The notes: generated by a model not told the origin, from the sequence alone. 64,000 nt of DNA from an uncultured Pseudomonadota bacterium (GCA_937912125.1 CALDOK010000004.1:1-64000), one strand, 5' to 3'. Shown: positions 39,308 to 48,865, numbered from the stretch's first letter. Made by a program: numbers and translations.

Positions 39308-40330
39308 CTATTCGTCGAAGCGGAAGTCCAGCGGCTTGGCGATGGCGTTCTTGGTGTCCACGTCCAGCTCGAGCACGAGCTGGGCCAGGGCCTCGTCGCG
39401 GGTGAGCAGGCCCTGGCGGATCATCTTCGAGCACTCGACGTGGTAGTGGCTGTAGCCGAAGTGCTCGATGGAGCGCTGGGCGGAGATGAAGTTCAGCGCG
39501 CAGTTGGTGGAGCCCTTGGGGTAGGAGAACTCGGGCGCCTTCCAGTCCAGCTCGCGCTGGATGAGGTCCACATAGGTCTGGGTGTCCTGGGGCAGGAACC
39601 AGTGGGGGGAGAGCACCTGTGTCTTGAAGCGCTTGCGGGCACGCTTGAGCACCGCTTCCATGCTGCGCGGGAAGTCGCCGTACTTGGGGTCGCCCTCGAG
39701 GGTGTCCAGGAACGCGTGGGTGGCCTTGCCCATGGCCTGGAACTCGGGAGCGCTGATGTTGCAGGCGCACTTGGACATCATCTCGGCGTCGCTGGACTGG
39801 CCCTTGGTCCAGCCTGCGATGATGATGGGGATCTCGAAGCGCGCCGCCAGCTCGAAGGTGAGGTCCATGTACCAGATGGAGCAGAGGTGACAGAGCACGG
39901 CCTGCGATCCGGACTTCAGGATCCGCTCGAACATGTCGTGCATGAAGGTTGAGCGGTAGCTGATGAAGTCGATATCCAGGATCTCCACCGCCCGCTCCAC
40001 GTTGGCCTTGGCCTCGGCGGTCTCGAAGCCGTGGTCGAACATGAAGGCCAGCACCCGGCGCTTGTAGCGACGGGTCATGTAGTACAGGGCCGAGGTGGAG
40101 TCCTTGCCACCGCTGCACATCACCAGGACGTCGTACTTGGCTTTGCCCGGGTGTTTCTGCAGCAGGCGGGTGAAGTCGGTCTCGAGGGGGGGGCGGCTGG
40201 TGCGCGCGCTCTGCTGCAGGCTGTCGTGCTGGCGGCAGAGGTTGCAGACGCCCTGGGCGTCCAGGGTGATCCAGGGTTCGGCGCGTGGCATGACGCAGCG
40301 GGCGCACATGGGACGTTCGACGGGGGTCAT
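39308..40330 (-). CDS. PP-loop ATPase, N-acetyl sugar amidotransferase (WbpG/PseA)-like family
   Basis: MCARCVMPRAEPWITLDAQGVCNLCRQHD (paired Cys, CVMP...GVCxxC); VLVMCSGGKDSTSALYYM PP-loop. Confidence 0.8.
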   Translation of the reverse strand: MTPVERPMCARCVMPRAEPWITLDAQGVCNLCRQHDSLQQSARTSRPPLETDFTRLLQKHPGKAKYDVLVMCSGGKDSTSALYYMTRRYKRRVLAFMFDHGFETAEAKANVERAVEILDIDFISYRSTFMHDMFERILKSGSQAVLCHLCSIWYMDLTFELAARFEIPIIIAGWTKGQSSDAEMMSKCACNISAPEFQAMGKATHAFLDTLEGDPKYGDFPRSMEAVLKRARKRFKTQVLSPHWFLPQDTQTYVDLIQRELDWKAPEFSYPKGSTNCALNFISAQRSIEHFGYSHYHVECSKMIRQGLLTRDEALAQLVLELDVDTKNAIAKPLDFRFDE

Positions 40331-40566
40331 TCGCCACCTCGCGCAGCGATGATGCGCCAGCCTGGGCCCTGCCGCTCGAGCAGCGCGATGGTGTGACCTT
40401 CGATCTCCAACGACTCGGGCACATTGGCGTGGGGCTCGCCGTCGTCGATGAGCAGCTCGAGGGCCTGGCCGGGATCGAGCAGCTCGAGGGCCATCAGCGC
40501 CCGCGCCGTGTTCTGGGGGCACGGGATGCCCGTGAGATCGAGGGTTTCCATGGGTGGGTGGCTCAT
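40327..40566 (-). CDS. TusA/SirA-like sulfurtransferase
   Basis: LDLTGIPCPQNTARALMALELLDPGQALELLIDDGEPHANVPESLEIEGHTI; 79 aa; conserved Cys in GxPCPxN. Confidence 0.8.
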   Translation of the reverse strand: MSHPPMETLDLTGIPCPQNTARALMALELLDPGQALELLIDDGEPHANVPESLEIEGHTIALLERQGPGWRIIAARGGE

Positions 40567-41708
40567 GTGGTGCCTGGTGTGGCGCGCAGCAACGCATGGA
40601 GTGTATCGAGCAGCGCGTCGATCTGCTCGGGGGTGGTGGTGTAGCCGTGGCTGATGCGCAGTGTGGCCAGCGCGTCGGCCGGCTCGAGGCCCACCGCCAG
40701 CAGGGCCGGGCTGGGGGTGGTGGCCGTGGCGTGGCAGGCGGAGCCCGTGGAGACCTCGAAGCCCGCCCGGTTGAGCTGCTGGAACAGGCGCTTGGCGTCG
40801 CTTCCAGGGAAGGTGACGCTGACGATGTGGGGCAGGCCATTGCCGCGGGGCCCGTTGATGTGCGCCGTGGGAAATCGACGGTCGAGCCCTGCCAGCAGCT
40901 GGGCGTGGCGAGCCTGCAGCGCGGCCCGACGGGCTGGGCCGAAGCTGGCGGCGGCCACTCCGAAGCCTGCGATGCCGGCGGTGTTCGAGGTGCCCGAGCG
41001 CAGCCCACGCTCCTGGCCGCCGCCGTGTGCCGTGGCTTCGAGGGTGATCCCAGGAGCCAGCCAGAGCGCGCCCACGCCCTGGGGGCCGTGGATCTTGTGG
41101 GCGTTGATGCTGACGAGGTCCACGGGGAGGGTGGCCAGCTCCACCGGGAGCTTGGTGAAGCTCTGGCAGGCGTCGGTGTGGAGCGGCGCTCCTGCGCGGC
41201 GGCAGATCTCGCCCAGGACGGCCAGATCCTGCACGGTGCCCAGCTCGTTGCTCCCGTGGATGATGCTCACCAGCAGGGTGTCGGGGCGCAGGGCCTGGCG
41301 CAGGCTGTCAGGCTGGACCTGGCCTTGGCGGTCTACCGGCAGGATGGTGAGATCGAACCCCCGCGCCTGGAGCCAGCGCATGGGCGCCAGCACCGAGGGG
41401 TGCTCGATGGCGGTGCAGATCAGGTGCCCACCCGAGCGCCCGGTGGCGGCGATCGTGCCCTTGATGGCGAGGTTGTTGGCCTCGGTCCCACCCGAGGTGA
41501 AGACGATCTGCTCCGGCTTGGCGCCCAGCCGCTGGGCCACCTGGGACCGCGCTGTCTCTACCGCGCGTGCCGCCCGGACACCCGAGCGGTGCAGGGAGGA
41601 TGCGTTGGCGGTCGCGGAGGACCACAGCGCCGCCATGGCCTCGATGACCTCGGGGGCCACGGGGGTGGTGGCGGCGTGATCCAGGTAGGTGGGCGGTGCG
41701 CTGGGCAT
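40563..41708 (-). CDS. Cysteine desulfurase (NifS/IscS-like)
   Basis: YLDHAATTPVAPEVIEAM; FTSGGTEANNLAIKG; VSINAHKIHGPQGVGALWL (PLP Lys); GTSNTAGIAGFG; FEVSTGSACHA. Confidence 0.93.
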   Translation of the reverse strand: MPSAPPTYLDHAATTPVAPEVIEAMAALWSSATANASSLHRSGVRAARAVETARSQVAQRLGAKPEQIVFTSGGTEANNLAIKGTIAATGRSGGHLICTAIEHPSVLAPMRWLQARGFDLTILPVDRQGQVQPDSLRQALRPDTLLVSIIHGSNELGTVQDLAVLGEICRRAGAPLHTDACQSFTKLPVELATLPVDLVSINAHKIHGPQGVGALWLAPGITLEATAHGGGQERGLRSGTSNTAGIAGFGVAAASFGPARRAALQARHAQLLAGLDRRFPTAHINGPRGNGLPHIVSVTFPGSDAKRLFQQLNRAGFEVSTGSACHATATTPSPALLAVGLEPADALATLRISHGYTTTPEQIDALLDTLHALLRATPGTT

Positions 41709-41756
41709 GGCTTCTGGAACCTCGGCTCGAACGGACTAGCGCGGCGCGGCCGGCGC

Positions 41757-42938
41757 CTAGGCGCCTCCGGGACGCTCGAAGAGCAGCGCATGCTCCTGGC
41801 GGGCCGGGCGGGTGGCTGGCAAGCCCTTGCTGGCCCTGGCGAGCGCCCGCAGACCCACCGCCTGGGCCGCCTCGACGGTCGGCTCGGCCGCGCCGATGAC
41901 CTTGGGGCCCACCTGGCCGTCGCCGATGACCACCACCAGGCGTCCTCCGGGCTGCAGGATCTGGCGTGCGGACTTCATCCAGCGCTCGGTGTCGCGTCGC
42001 CACAGCCGGCGGGCCTCGTGGGCGTCGCCCTTGAAGGCACGCCGGGAGCCCAGCTCGCGGCGAGTCTGAGACTCCACGTGGAGGCCTAGCCAGACGTGGC
42101 GCAGGTGCTGCATGGGCAGGTAGTCGTAGACGCCGGGGTAGGGCGGCGAGGTGATGATTCCTGCCGCTGGGTTGTGCAGCTGCAGATCCCGGGCGTCGCG
42201 CTCGGCGATGTCGGCCGAGACGGCGCCGGGGGGCAGGGCCTCGCGGAACTCGGTGAGGCGGCGGGCCAGCTCCCGGGCTTTCTTGTGGAAGAGCACCGCG
42301 GTGGTGCCCACGGGCCGGTGGTGCCCGACCCGGCGTGCGCGGGTGTCGCTCTGGCGCATACTGGCTTTGATGACGATGGCCGACAGGCACCCCTCGAGCA
42401 GCCAGCGGATGTCCTGGGGCGACTTGGCCACGCTGTAGCGCAGGGACTCGAGCTCGTGGAGCACGTGGGGCTCGTACCAGCGCTCGAGGGCGGCCATGCG
42501 CTCGGCGTCGGGGAGCTTGGTGGCGGTGCGCGCGGTGGCGGTGGCCTTGCGGGCCGCCGACCGGAAGGAGGTCAAGAGCTCCTCGGAGGCTACGGCCGTG
42601 CGCAGGCGCGCCACACGCACGGCGATGGGGGAGAGATCCCGTCCCAGGGCGGGACGGCCGGCCAGCATGGCCTCGACCAGCACGGTGCCGCCGCCGCAGA
42701 ACGGGTCGACCACGGGGCCAGGGGGCACCAGGGAGAGCAGCCCTGCGGCCGCGTCCGGGTGCAGGCCAGCGGGCCAGGTGTGGAAGCCGTGGGTGTAGCG
42801 CTGGGCGTCTGCGCCGGTGGGGGTGCGGTCGGGCTCGTCCTCTTCGGTCGGCGCCTCGGAGCGCAGCCCGCAGGCCAGGGCCCCGCGCAGGATCTCGTCC
42901 ATGGGGTTCTTCGCGCGGCTGCTCTTTTTACTGGCCAT
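41757..42938 (-). CDS. DNA/RNA methyltransferase with DPFCGGGT and SPPY motifs (Trm11/UPF0020-like order)
   Basis: VVDPFCGGGTVLVEAMLAGRPALGRDLSPIAV (motif I) precedes AAGIITSPPYPGVYDYL (motif IV); 393 aa. Confidence 0.8.
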   Translation of the reverse strand: MASKKSSRAKNPMDEILRGALACGLRSEAPTEEDEPDRTPTGADAQRYTHGFHTWPAGLHPDAAAGLLSLVPPGPVVDPFCGGGTVLVEAMLAGRPALGRDLSPIAVRVARLRTAVASEELLTSFRSAARKATATARTATKLPDAERMAALERWYEPHVLHELESLRYSVAKSPQDIRWLLEGCLSAIVIKASMRQSDTRARRVGHHRPVGTTAVLFHKKARELARRLTEFREALPPGAVSADIAERDARDLQLHNPAAGIITSPPYPGVYDYLPMQHLRHVWLGLHVESQTRRELGSRRAFKGDAHEARRLWRRDTERWMKSARQILQPGGRLVVVIGDGQVGPKVIGAAEPTVEAAQAVGLRALARASKGLPATRPARQEHALLFERPGGA

Positions 42939-42941
42939 GGT

Positions 42942-44513
42942 TCACCCCTGGTAGGCTTCGTCTTGCTCGATGGATGACAGCACCCAGTCGTGCGCGCCAG
43001 AGGCGATCTTGGCGTCGCAGTAGCCGCACACGCCGGTCTGGGAGAGTCTGTCCAGCGGTGCGCCGCAGGCGGGACAGTGCTGCAGGTCGCCCCGACGGGC
43101 GGATGCCTTACCCGCGGTGCGGATGAAGGTCCAGTACTCGGTGAAGGTTCGCGCCTTGGACTTGTGGCCGCCGACCACCGCGCCGGACTTGTCGACGGTG
43201 TAGTCGATCATCCGGGCCTTGACGCGCACCGTGGCGGCCTCGTAGAAGGCGTCGGCGGTGAGCTTGGCCAGGGTGACGTCCAGCACCTCGACCTGCTCCA
43301 GCACGTTGCGGAGCCCGAAGCGGCGATAGCGGTCCATCCAGTACCGATGGCTCTGGTAGAGGTGGTCGGTCTGCAAGGCCCGCGCCTGCTCCCATCGACC
43401 CGCGGTCCATGCCCGCTGCAGCTGGGTGAAGGTGTCGCGCACCTGCTGGCGGAAGGCGGGCAGCTGGAAGTCTGGGTAGCGGGTCTGGAACGCCCGCAGC
43501 TGGGGCCCCAGCATGGGGTCGAAGACGGTGGGCAGGCGTGTGCCGGCTTCCTCGCCAGCGCCCAGGGACAGGGGCGGCGGCTTGACCGGCTCCTGATGGA
43601 TCAGGGAGGCCTCGGTGACCTGCCACAGGGCCTGGCCTGCGCCGATGGGGGTGTCGCAGTGCACGCAGCTGCCGTTGGGACGGGTCTCGGCCGGGTTGCC
43701 GCAGCTGGGGCATGCCATGGCCACCAGCTGGGCAGGGCTGGGCGAGAGGCTGCCCAGCTGCTTGCGGAAGGTCCAGCGCTCGGTCACCAGCAGCTGCTGG
43801 CTCTTGCCCGCGCGCTGCTCGGTGAGGTTTGTCTCGTAGTGGACCTCCACCACCAGGTGCTGGCCACGCAGGTTCGCGCTGGTGATCCGGGTGGCGCCGA
43901 AGACGATGTCGCTGACCCCTTCCAGGCCCTGGGAGCGCTGCCGGAGGCCCGCCAGCGCGGGCTGGGCGAGGTAGGCGGCCAGGGCGTCGAGCTCACCGTG
44001 ACGCTCGCGATGGCAGCGGGCGTAGACCACCTGGGCGAAGTCCAGGAAGGCGGGGACGCTGAAGTTGGCGTCCATGCCCTGGAGCGCCCGGAGGTTCACG
44101 GCGGGCTCGCGGGAGCGCTGGGACCCCGAGCTGGGGCCAGGCCGGGTGGCGGGACGGTAGCTACCGCCGCCCACGCCGCTCCAGCGCTTACCCATGCGCG
44201 CCTTGACGATGAGCACGATCACCACGACCATGGTGAGGGGTATTCCGATGACCGGGTGCTCGAGGCACAGCCAGATCAGGAAGAAGATCAGGTCGCCCTC
44301 GCCGCCGCTGCTGGAGCCGCCGCCACCGCTCGAGCGGCTCGAGCCGCCATAGGACTGCCCGCCGCCGACCCGGGCCCAGGCCTGGGTGGGCTCCACCAAC
44401 AGGGCCAGCAGCGCGGCCAGGCCGAGGCCGATCAGGGCCGCAGGGATCAGCAGGCGCAGGGGGCGGGGCAGGACCGTCCGCAGCCAAGCGTGGGCCAGCA
44501 GGAGCCCGCTCAT
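42942..44513 (-). CDS. Tim44-like domain membrane protein with two zinc ribbons
   Basis: TM regions plus GGGQSYGGSSRSSGGGGSS linker; Tim44-like FVPAFLDFAQVVYARCH; CPSCGNPAETRPNGSCVHCD and CPACGAPLDRLSQTGVCGYCD. Confidence 0.75.
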   Translation of the reverse strand: MSGLLLAHAWLRTVLPRPLRLLIPAALIGLGLAALLALLVEPTQAWARVGGGQSYGGSSRSSGGGGSSSGGEGDLIFFLIWLCLEHPVIGIPLTMVVVIVLIVKARMGKRWSGVGGGSYRPATRPGPSSGSQRSREPAVNLRALQGMDANFSVPAFLDFAQVVYARCHRERHGELDALAAYLAQPALAGLRQRSQGLEGVSDIVFGATRITSANLRGQHLVVEVHYETNLTEQRAGKSQQLLVTERWTFRKQLGSLSPSPAQLVAMACPSCGNPAETRPNGSCVHCDTPIGAGQALWQVTEASLIHQEPVKPPPLSLGAGEEAGTRLPTVFDPMLGPQLRAFQTRYPDFQLPAFRQQVRDTFTQLQRAWTAGRWEQARALQTDHLYQSHRYWMDRYRRFGLRNVLEQVEVLDVTLAKLTADAFYEAATVRVKARMIDYTVDKSGAVVGGHKSKARTFTEYWTFIRTAGKASARRGDLQHCPACGAPLDRLSQTGVCGYCDAKIASGAHDWVLSSIEQDEAYQG

Positions 44514-45112
44514 GACCGCACCACGGGGGCGTTGGGGATCTCGTTGGGGTTGTCGTCGCTGGCAGGCAGGTGTTCGGCCAGGATGGCACCCACCTGCCCC
44601 AGCAGGAGCTCGAGCTGATCCAGGCGCTGCAGGGACAGATCCAGACCGTTCCACGCCGAGCCGGCCACCTTGCCGTCCAAGCCCAGGTCTCGCACCAGCG
44701 CGGCGCGGCCCTCGAGCTCGCTCACATAGACCAGGACGCCCGTGCGCTCCCGGGTGCCGTGCACCGCTTCTTCGACGAAGGTGGCGCGGGCGGCCTCGAG
44801 CACCTGCGCCTCCCGGCGGGTGCGGCGGGTCAGCGCCCGGATCGACGCGGGGAAGCGGCCCGAGAGCCACCACGACAGCGCCCCCAGCGCCAGCATGAAC
44901 AGGGGGAGGTTCAGCGGGTGGACGTCGAAGGGGCTGTAGACCACCGCGAACAGGGTGGTCATGGCCACGACGCCAGCGGTGGCCAGGCGGACGTCTTGGT
45001 AGCTGCCCGAGGCGCGGGCGACCACCACCACGATCTCGGCCTGGGTGCCGCGCTCGAGCTCGCCCACCAGCGCTTCGATGCGCGGGCCGAAGTCCGGATG
45101 GTCGATGATCAC
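44510..45112 (-). CDS. TPM-domain membrane protein
   Basis: TQAEIVVVVARASGSYQDVRL; two TM; TGVLVYVSELEGRAALVRDLGLDGKV; overlaps the Tim44-like gene start by ATGA. Confidence 0.75.
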   Translation of the reverse strand: MIIDHPDFGPRIEALVGELERGTQAEIVVVVARASGSYQDVRLATAGVVAMTTLFAVVYSPFDVHPLNLPLFMLALGALSWWLSGRFPASIRALTRRTRREAQVLEAARATFVEEAVHGTRERTGVLVYVSELEGRAALVRDLGLDGKVAGSAWNGLDLSLQRLDQLELLLGQVGAILAEHLPASDDNPNEIPNAPVVRS

Positions 45113-45146
45113 GAGGGTCCTCCAGGGGAACCGAGCCGCAGGGTTC

Positions 45147-46037
45147 TCAGGATGTAGTCCGCGGCTGTGTGCTTGTCTGGTAGGAAGGCTCGAGGACCAT
45201 CAGGCGCATGGCGATGTCGCGCTGGAAGCCAGCCCGTTCGTAGCAGCCCACCGCCGGGGTGTTGGCCTCGTTGAGGTGGAGGGTGACGCACGGGTGCGTC
45301 GCGAGCAGGTCGATCAGCACGCCCCGCATGGCCCGACCGCACAGGCCCTGCTGGCGCAGGCTGGGCAGGACGTAGGTGCCCCCGAGCATGGCGCCTTGGG
45401 AGCAGGCGCTGCCCAGATCGATCTTGAAGATCAGGCGGCCGTCGTGCTCGACCACCCAGGTGCGGCCTTCGCGGATCCGTCGGGAGACCGCGGCCAGGTG
45501 CCCGCGCGGGTTGTGGACCGCCGGATCGAAGCCCAGATCCTCGAGCATCATGCGGGAGGAGAAGGCTGCCAGATCCCGGAGGTCATCCTCGCTCGCCTTG
45601 CGCAGGCCTGGGATCACCGGGCCTGGCGAGACCTCGCGGGCCACGTAGAGCCGCTGATCGTAGTGGGTGCGCACGACCTCGCTGCGGTCCCCCGCTCTGA
45701 ACAGGGCGTCGCAGTCCGCGCGCGGTCCGATGAGCAGCTGGGTGGTGTGGATCTGGGCGATGTGGCGGCCCAGCACGGCGGCATGCTCGATCCAGGGGCA
45801 CCAGGGCACCACCAGGCCTGTGGGGCTGACGTAGACGGTGGCCGCCAGCTCCCGACGGGGCGTGCCCGGGCGGGTGAGCTGTTCTTCCCAGAGGCCGTAG
45901 AAGGTCCCGCGCGGGCTCTCACCCACCACCGCCTCCTGCTCGATCAAGCTGAGGAGGAAGAGGTTGGGGAGCGGGTCCTGAAGCAGGAGGGCCTGCAGTG
46001 CGGGGCGCTCGGGGGGGAGGACAGGGCGTACGAGCAT
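45147..46037 (-). CDS. GNAT-family N-acetyltransferase (two-domain type)
   Basis: GAMLGGTYVLPSLRQQGLCGRAMRGVLIDLLATHPCVTLHLNEANTPAVGCYERAGFQ (acetyl-CoA binding motif). Confidence 0.85.
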   Translation of the reverse strand: MLVRPVLPPERPALQALLLQDPLPNLFLLSLIEQEAVVGESPRGTFYGLWEEQLTRPGTPRRELAATVYVSPTGLVVPWCPWIEHAAVLGRHIAQIHTTQLLIGPRADCDALFRAGDRSEVVRTHYDQRLYVAREVSPGPVIPGLRKASEDDLRDLAAFSSRMMLEDLGFDPAVHNPRGHLAAVSRRIREGRTWVVEHDGRLIFKIDLGSACSQGAMLGGTYVLPSLRQQGLCGRAMRGVLIDLLATHPCVTLHLNEANTPAVGCYERAGFQRDIAMRLMVLEPSYQTSTQPRTTS

Positions 46038-46187
46038 GCGGCCTTGGAGGAGCGCGGCGTGGCTGCCAAGCCTAACCAGAAAAGGCCTCGCGCTCCCGTG
46101 GCCGATGGGCTTCATCCTGGATGCCCTGGGCCGTGACCTGGGGAGCAGGCTGTGGCTGGCTGGTGGGCGGATCGCTCCCTTTCGGGA

Positions 46188-47564
46188 TCAGGGCACAGGC
46201 TCCAGCTGCTCGAGCAGACGCCAGGCTTCGTTGCTGGGCTCGGGCGCGATGATCACCGAGCGCTCCAGCATGGCTCGCGCGGCGTCGATGTCGCCACGCT
46301 CCATGTGGATGCGGGCCAGGCCGTTGTACTTGCCGTGCTCGAGGTGGGGCACGAGCTCGGCGGCGGTGGACAGCATGCCGTAGGCGTCCTGGTGTCGTCC
46401 CTGGCTGAGGTAGAGCATCCCCAGCCCCTCGAAGGGGCAGGTCACGGGCAGCTCGTCCTTGGGATCGGCCATGCTGCCGTCGGCACGCCACCGCGGCGGC
46501 TCCTGGCCTGCCCTGTCCACTCTGCCTTTCCATCCCCAGCAGGTGGGCTGGCCGCCCTGGGTGACGCCGCAGCTGTGGTAGAAGCCCACCGCCAGGGCGC
46601 GAAAGGCCACCCCGGGTGGGCGCGCTTGGAAGGCGGCATCGTGGCCCCAGCAGATCACACCGCCGGCTTCATGCAGCGCGCAGCTGTGCTGCCCGCCTGC
46701 CCCCAGCGCCAGGTAGCGTCCCGGGGGCGCGGTCAGCAGGCCGCCCACCCAGCCACCCTGGTGGGGCGGGGAGTGGGGGATGCCCTGGGCGTCCAGGGTG
46801 GCGCCCTGTCCCTCGGGGCGGCCCTCGGCTCCCCAGCAGCGGATGGCCCCGCCGGTGTCGAGCCCGCAGCTGTGGTGCTGGCCCAGGGCCAGGCTCGTGA
46901 AGGAGACCCCCGCGGGAGCCGTCCCGTCGGGGGCCTGCTGGCCCCAGCAGCTGACCTGGCCCGCGGCGTCCAGGGCGCAGCTGTGGTGGTAGCCAGCGTA
47001 GACCGATGCGAAGCGGCCGTCGGGCGGCTGAGCCTGGCCGTCGGCGTCCCAGCCCCAGCAGGCGACGGTGCCGTCGGCCCGCAGGCCGCAGCTGTGGGCG
47101 AAGCCCGCGCTGATCTGCTCCATGGGCCCCGGGGGGGGCTGGGTGGAGCCGTCGGTGTCGCGACCCCAGCAGCTCACACCGCCCTGCGCGTCCAGGGCGC
47201 AGGCATGCTCGCCTCCGACGGCCAGGGATCGCCAGGCTCCGGAAGGGGGATCGCAGCGTCCGTGCTCTTCTAGCCCCCAGCAGCGCAGCTCCCCCGCGAC
47301 GGTCAGGGCACAGGCGTGCTCGACCCCGAGCCCTAGCTGGTGCAGCTCGGCATTCCTGGGCGGGTCCTCGTACCACCAGGGCAGGGACCGGGAGTGCTGC
47401 TCGGGCGCGGGCGAGGGGGGAGGGGGGATGGCCGCGAATCGATCTTGGGCCAGGCTGGGCTCGGCGGATGGAGGGACCTGGCAGCCCGCCTGGGCCAGCC
47501 CGAGCGCGAGCGCCGTGACCGCAGAGACAGCGAGGGTCGTCGGGTGGAAGCGAGGGGGACGCAT
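46188..47564 (-). CDS. RCC1-like repeat lipoprotein with C-terminal TPR-like segment
   Basis: ALGLAQAGCQVPPS lipobox; repeated (S/A)L(A)xGxxHSCxLDxxGxVxCWG; C-terminal LGMLYLSQGRHQDAYGMLSTAAEL. Confidence 0.85.
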   Translation of the reverse strand: MRPPRFHPTTLAVSAVTALALGLAQAGCQVPPSAEPSLAQDRFAAIPPPPSPAPEQHSRSLPWWYEDPPRNAELHQLGLGVEHACALTVAGELRCWGLEEHGRCDPPSGAWRSLAVGGEHACALDAQGGVSCWGRDTDGSTQPPPGPMEQISAGFAHSCGLRADGTVACWGWDADGQAQPPDGRFASVYAGYHHSCALDAAGQVSCWGQQAPDGTAPAGVSFTSLALGQHHSCGLDTGGAIRCWGAEGRPEGQGATLDAQGIPHSPPHQGGWVGGLLTAPPGRYLALGAGGQHSCALHEAGGVICWGHDAAFQARPPGVAFRALAVGFYHSCGVTQGGQPTCWGWKGRVDRAGQEPPRWRADGSMADPKDELPVTCPFEGLGMLYLSQGRHQDAYGMLSTAAELVPHLEHGKYNGLARIHMERGDIDAARAMLERSVIIAPEPSNEAWRLLEQLEPVP

Positions 47565-47638
47565 GCCTGCATGCTAACGCCTGAGCGCTGCCCATCGGCC
47601 GGTTCCGCGATACGCAGGCTGCTCAAGCTGGAGGCCCC

Positions 47639-48163
47639 ATGAAGATCCACTCCGTGTCCATGATCCACCACCCCCGCGAGCTCGTGTTCAGCGCGTACCG
47701 GGACCGGCTCGCCGAGATCGCGGCCTACATCCCCGACGTGCGCGAGATCAGCGTCCAGAAGCGCGAAGATGCCGATGGCGTCGTCACCCTGCACAATGTC
47801 TGGAAGGCCCAGCGCGAGGTGCCCACGGCGCTCAAGGTCGTGCTCAAGCCCGAGTCCCTCGAGTGGGACGACTACGCCACCTGGAACCCCACCACCTTCG
47901 TCTGCGAGTGGGAGATCAAGACCCGCGTGTTCCGCGAGAAGGTCAGCTGCCGGGGGCGCAACACCTTCACCGTCGAAGGTGAGCGCACAAAGGTCTTGCT
48001 CACCGGTGACCTCGAGATCGACATGGCCTCGGTGCCGGGCGTGCCGCGGCTGTTGGCCCGCCGCATCGGCCCCCAGGTCGAGAAGTTCATCGTGTCCTTG
48101 ATCACGCCCAACCTCGAGCAGGTCAACAAGTCCCTCGAGCGGTTCCTCGACGACCAGGGCTGA
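47639..48163 (+). CDS. SRPBCC/START-like (DUF2505-type) protein
   Basis: MKIHSVSMIHHPRELVFSAYRDRLAEIAAYIPDV...; ligand-binding-like beta-rich domain with C-terminal long helix. Confidence 0.6.
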   Translation: MKIHSVSMIHHPRELVFSAYRDRLAEIAAYIPDVREISVQKREDADGVVTLHNVWKAQREVPTALKVVLKPESLEWDDYATWNPTTFVCEWEIKTRVFREKVSCRGRNTFTVEGERTKVLLTGDLEIDMASVPGVPRLLARRIGPQVEKFIVSLITPNLEQVNKSLERFLDDQG

Positions 48164-48855
48164 TGCCCCGTCTTCGCACCTCTCTCGGGTGGGTCGCGCT
48201 GGCGACCTGCGCGCTGCTCGCGGTCTCCCCGGCCCCGCTGCGGGCCGAGCCCCAGGACAAGCTGCCGGCCACGGCCACGGCCCAGGCTCCGGCCTGGCAG
48301 GTGGAGCCCTACTGGCGGCCCGTGGCTGGGCTGAGCAGCTTCACCACCAGCGGCGGCACCTGGCTGGCCGTGCGCATGGGCGCCACCGCGGGTGTCCACT
48401 ACTGGAAGGCGCCGCTGCTGGGGCGCACCCGAGCCCTGGCCACGTGGACCACGGGCAGCCAGAGTGCGTCGGGCCTCGAGGCGCGCCTGGGCACCTTCAT
48501 GGGCCCCCACAAGGAGTACTGGGGCGTCGAAGCCGGGGTCGATCTGTTCTGGGACCGCTTCAGCGCGGCCGGGGTCGATCTGCTCCCGGCCTCCGCCGGG
48601 ATCGACCTTCCCCTCAACCTTCACCTGGGCCCCCAGCAGATCTATGGCCTGGTCGGCATCACGCCGGCCCTGCTCTTCGCCCAGGAGCGCCGGGTGGACT
48701 GGTCCAGCACCGACGCCTTCGGCTTCGGCCACGAGTTCGGGCTGCAGGCTGGAGCGGGTGCCCACGTCGGCCGCCTCGGTGCGGCCCTGGTGTACTCCCG
48801 TCGCGTGGTGGTCAACGGCGTCTACAGCGGCTGGAGCCTCTCGCTCTCCCTCTGA
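48163..48855 (+). CDS. Secreted/outer-membrane beta-rich hypothetical protein
   Basis: Signal peptide (LATCALLAVSPAPLRAEP); Gly/aromatic alternation ending YSRRVVVNGVYSGWSLSLSL; TGATG start/stop overlap with the previous gene. Confidence 0.55.
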   Translation: MPRLRTSLGWVALATCALLAVSPAPLRAEPQDKLPATATAQAPAWQVEPYWRPVAGLSSFTTSGGTWLAVRMGATAGVHYWKAPLLGRTRALATWTTGSQSASGLEARLGTFMGPHKEYWGVEAGVDLFWDRFSAAGVDLLPASAGIDLPLNLHLGPQQIYGLVGITPALLFAQERRVDWSSTDAFGFGHEFGLQAGAGAHVGRLGAALVYSRRVVVNGVYSGWSLSLSL

Positions 48856-48865
48856 GGAGTGTGCT

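Noticed and set aside
39308-42938. Complete Dnd phosphorothioation system
   Set aside because: Desulfurase and PP-loop are present but no DndB, DndD or DndE-like genes, and the PP-loop protein looks like the sugar amidotransferase family rather than DndC.
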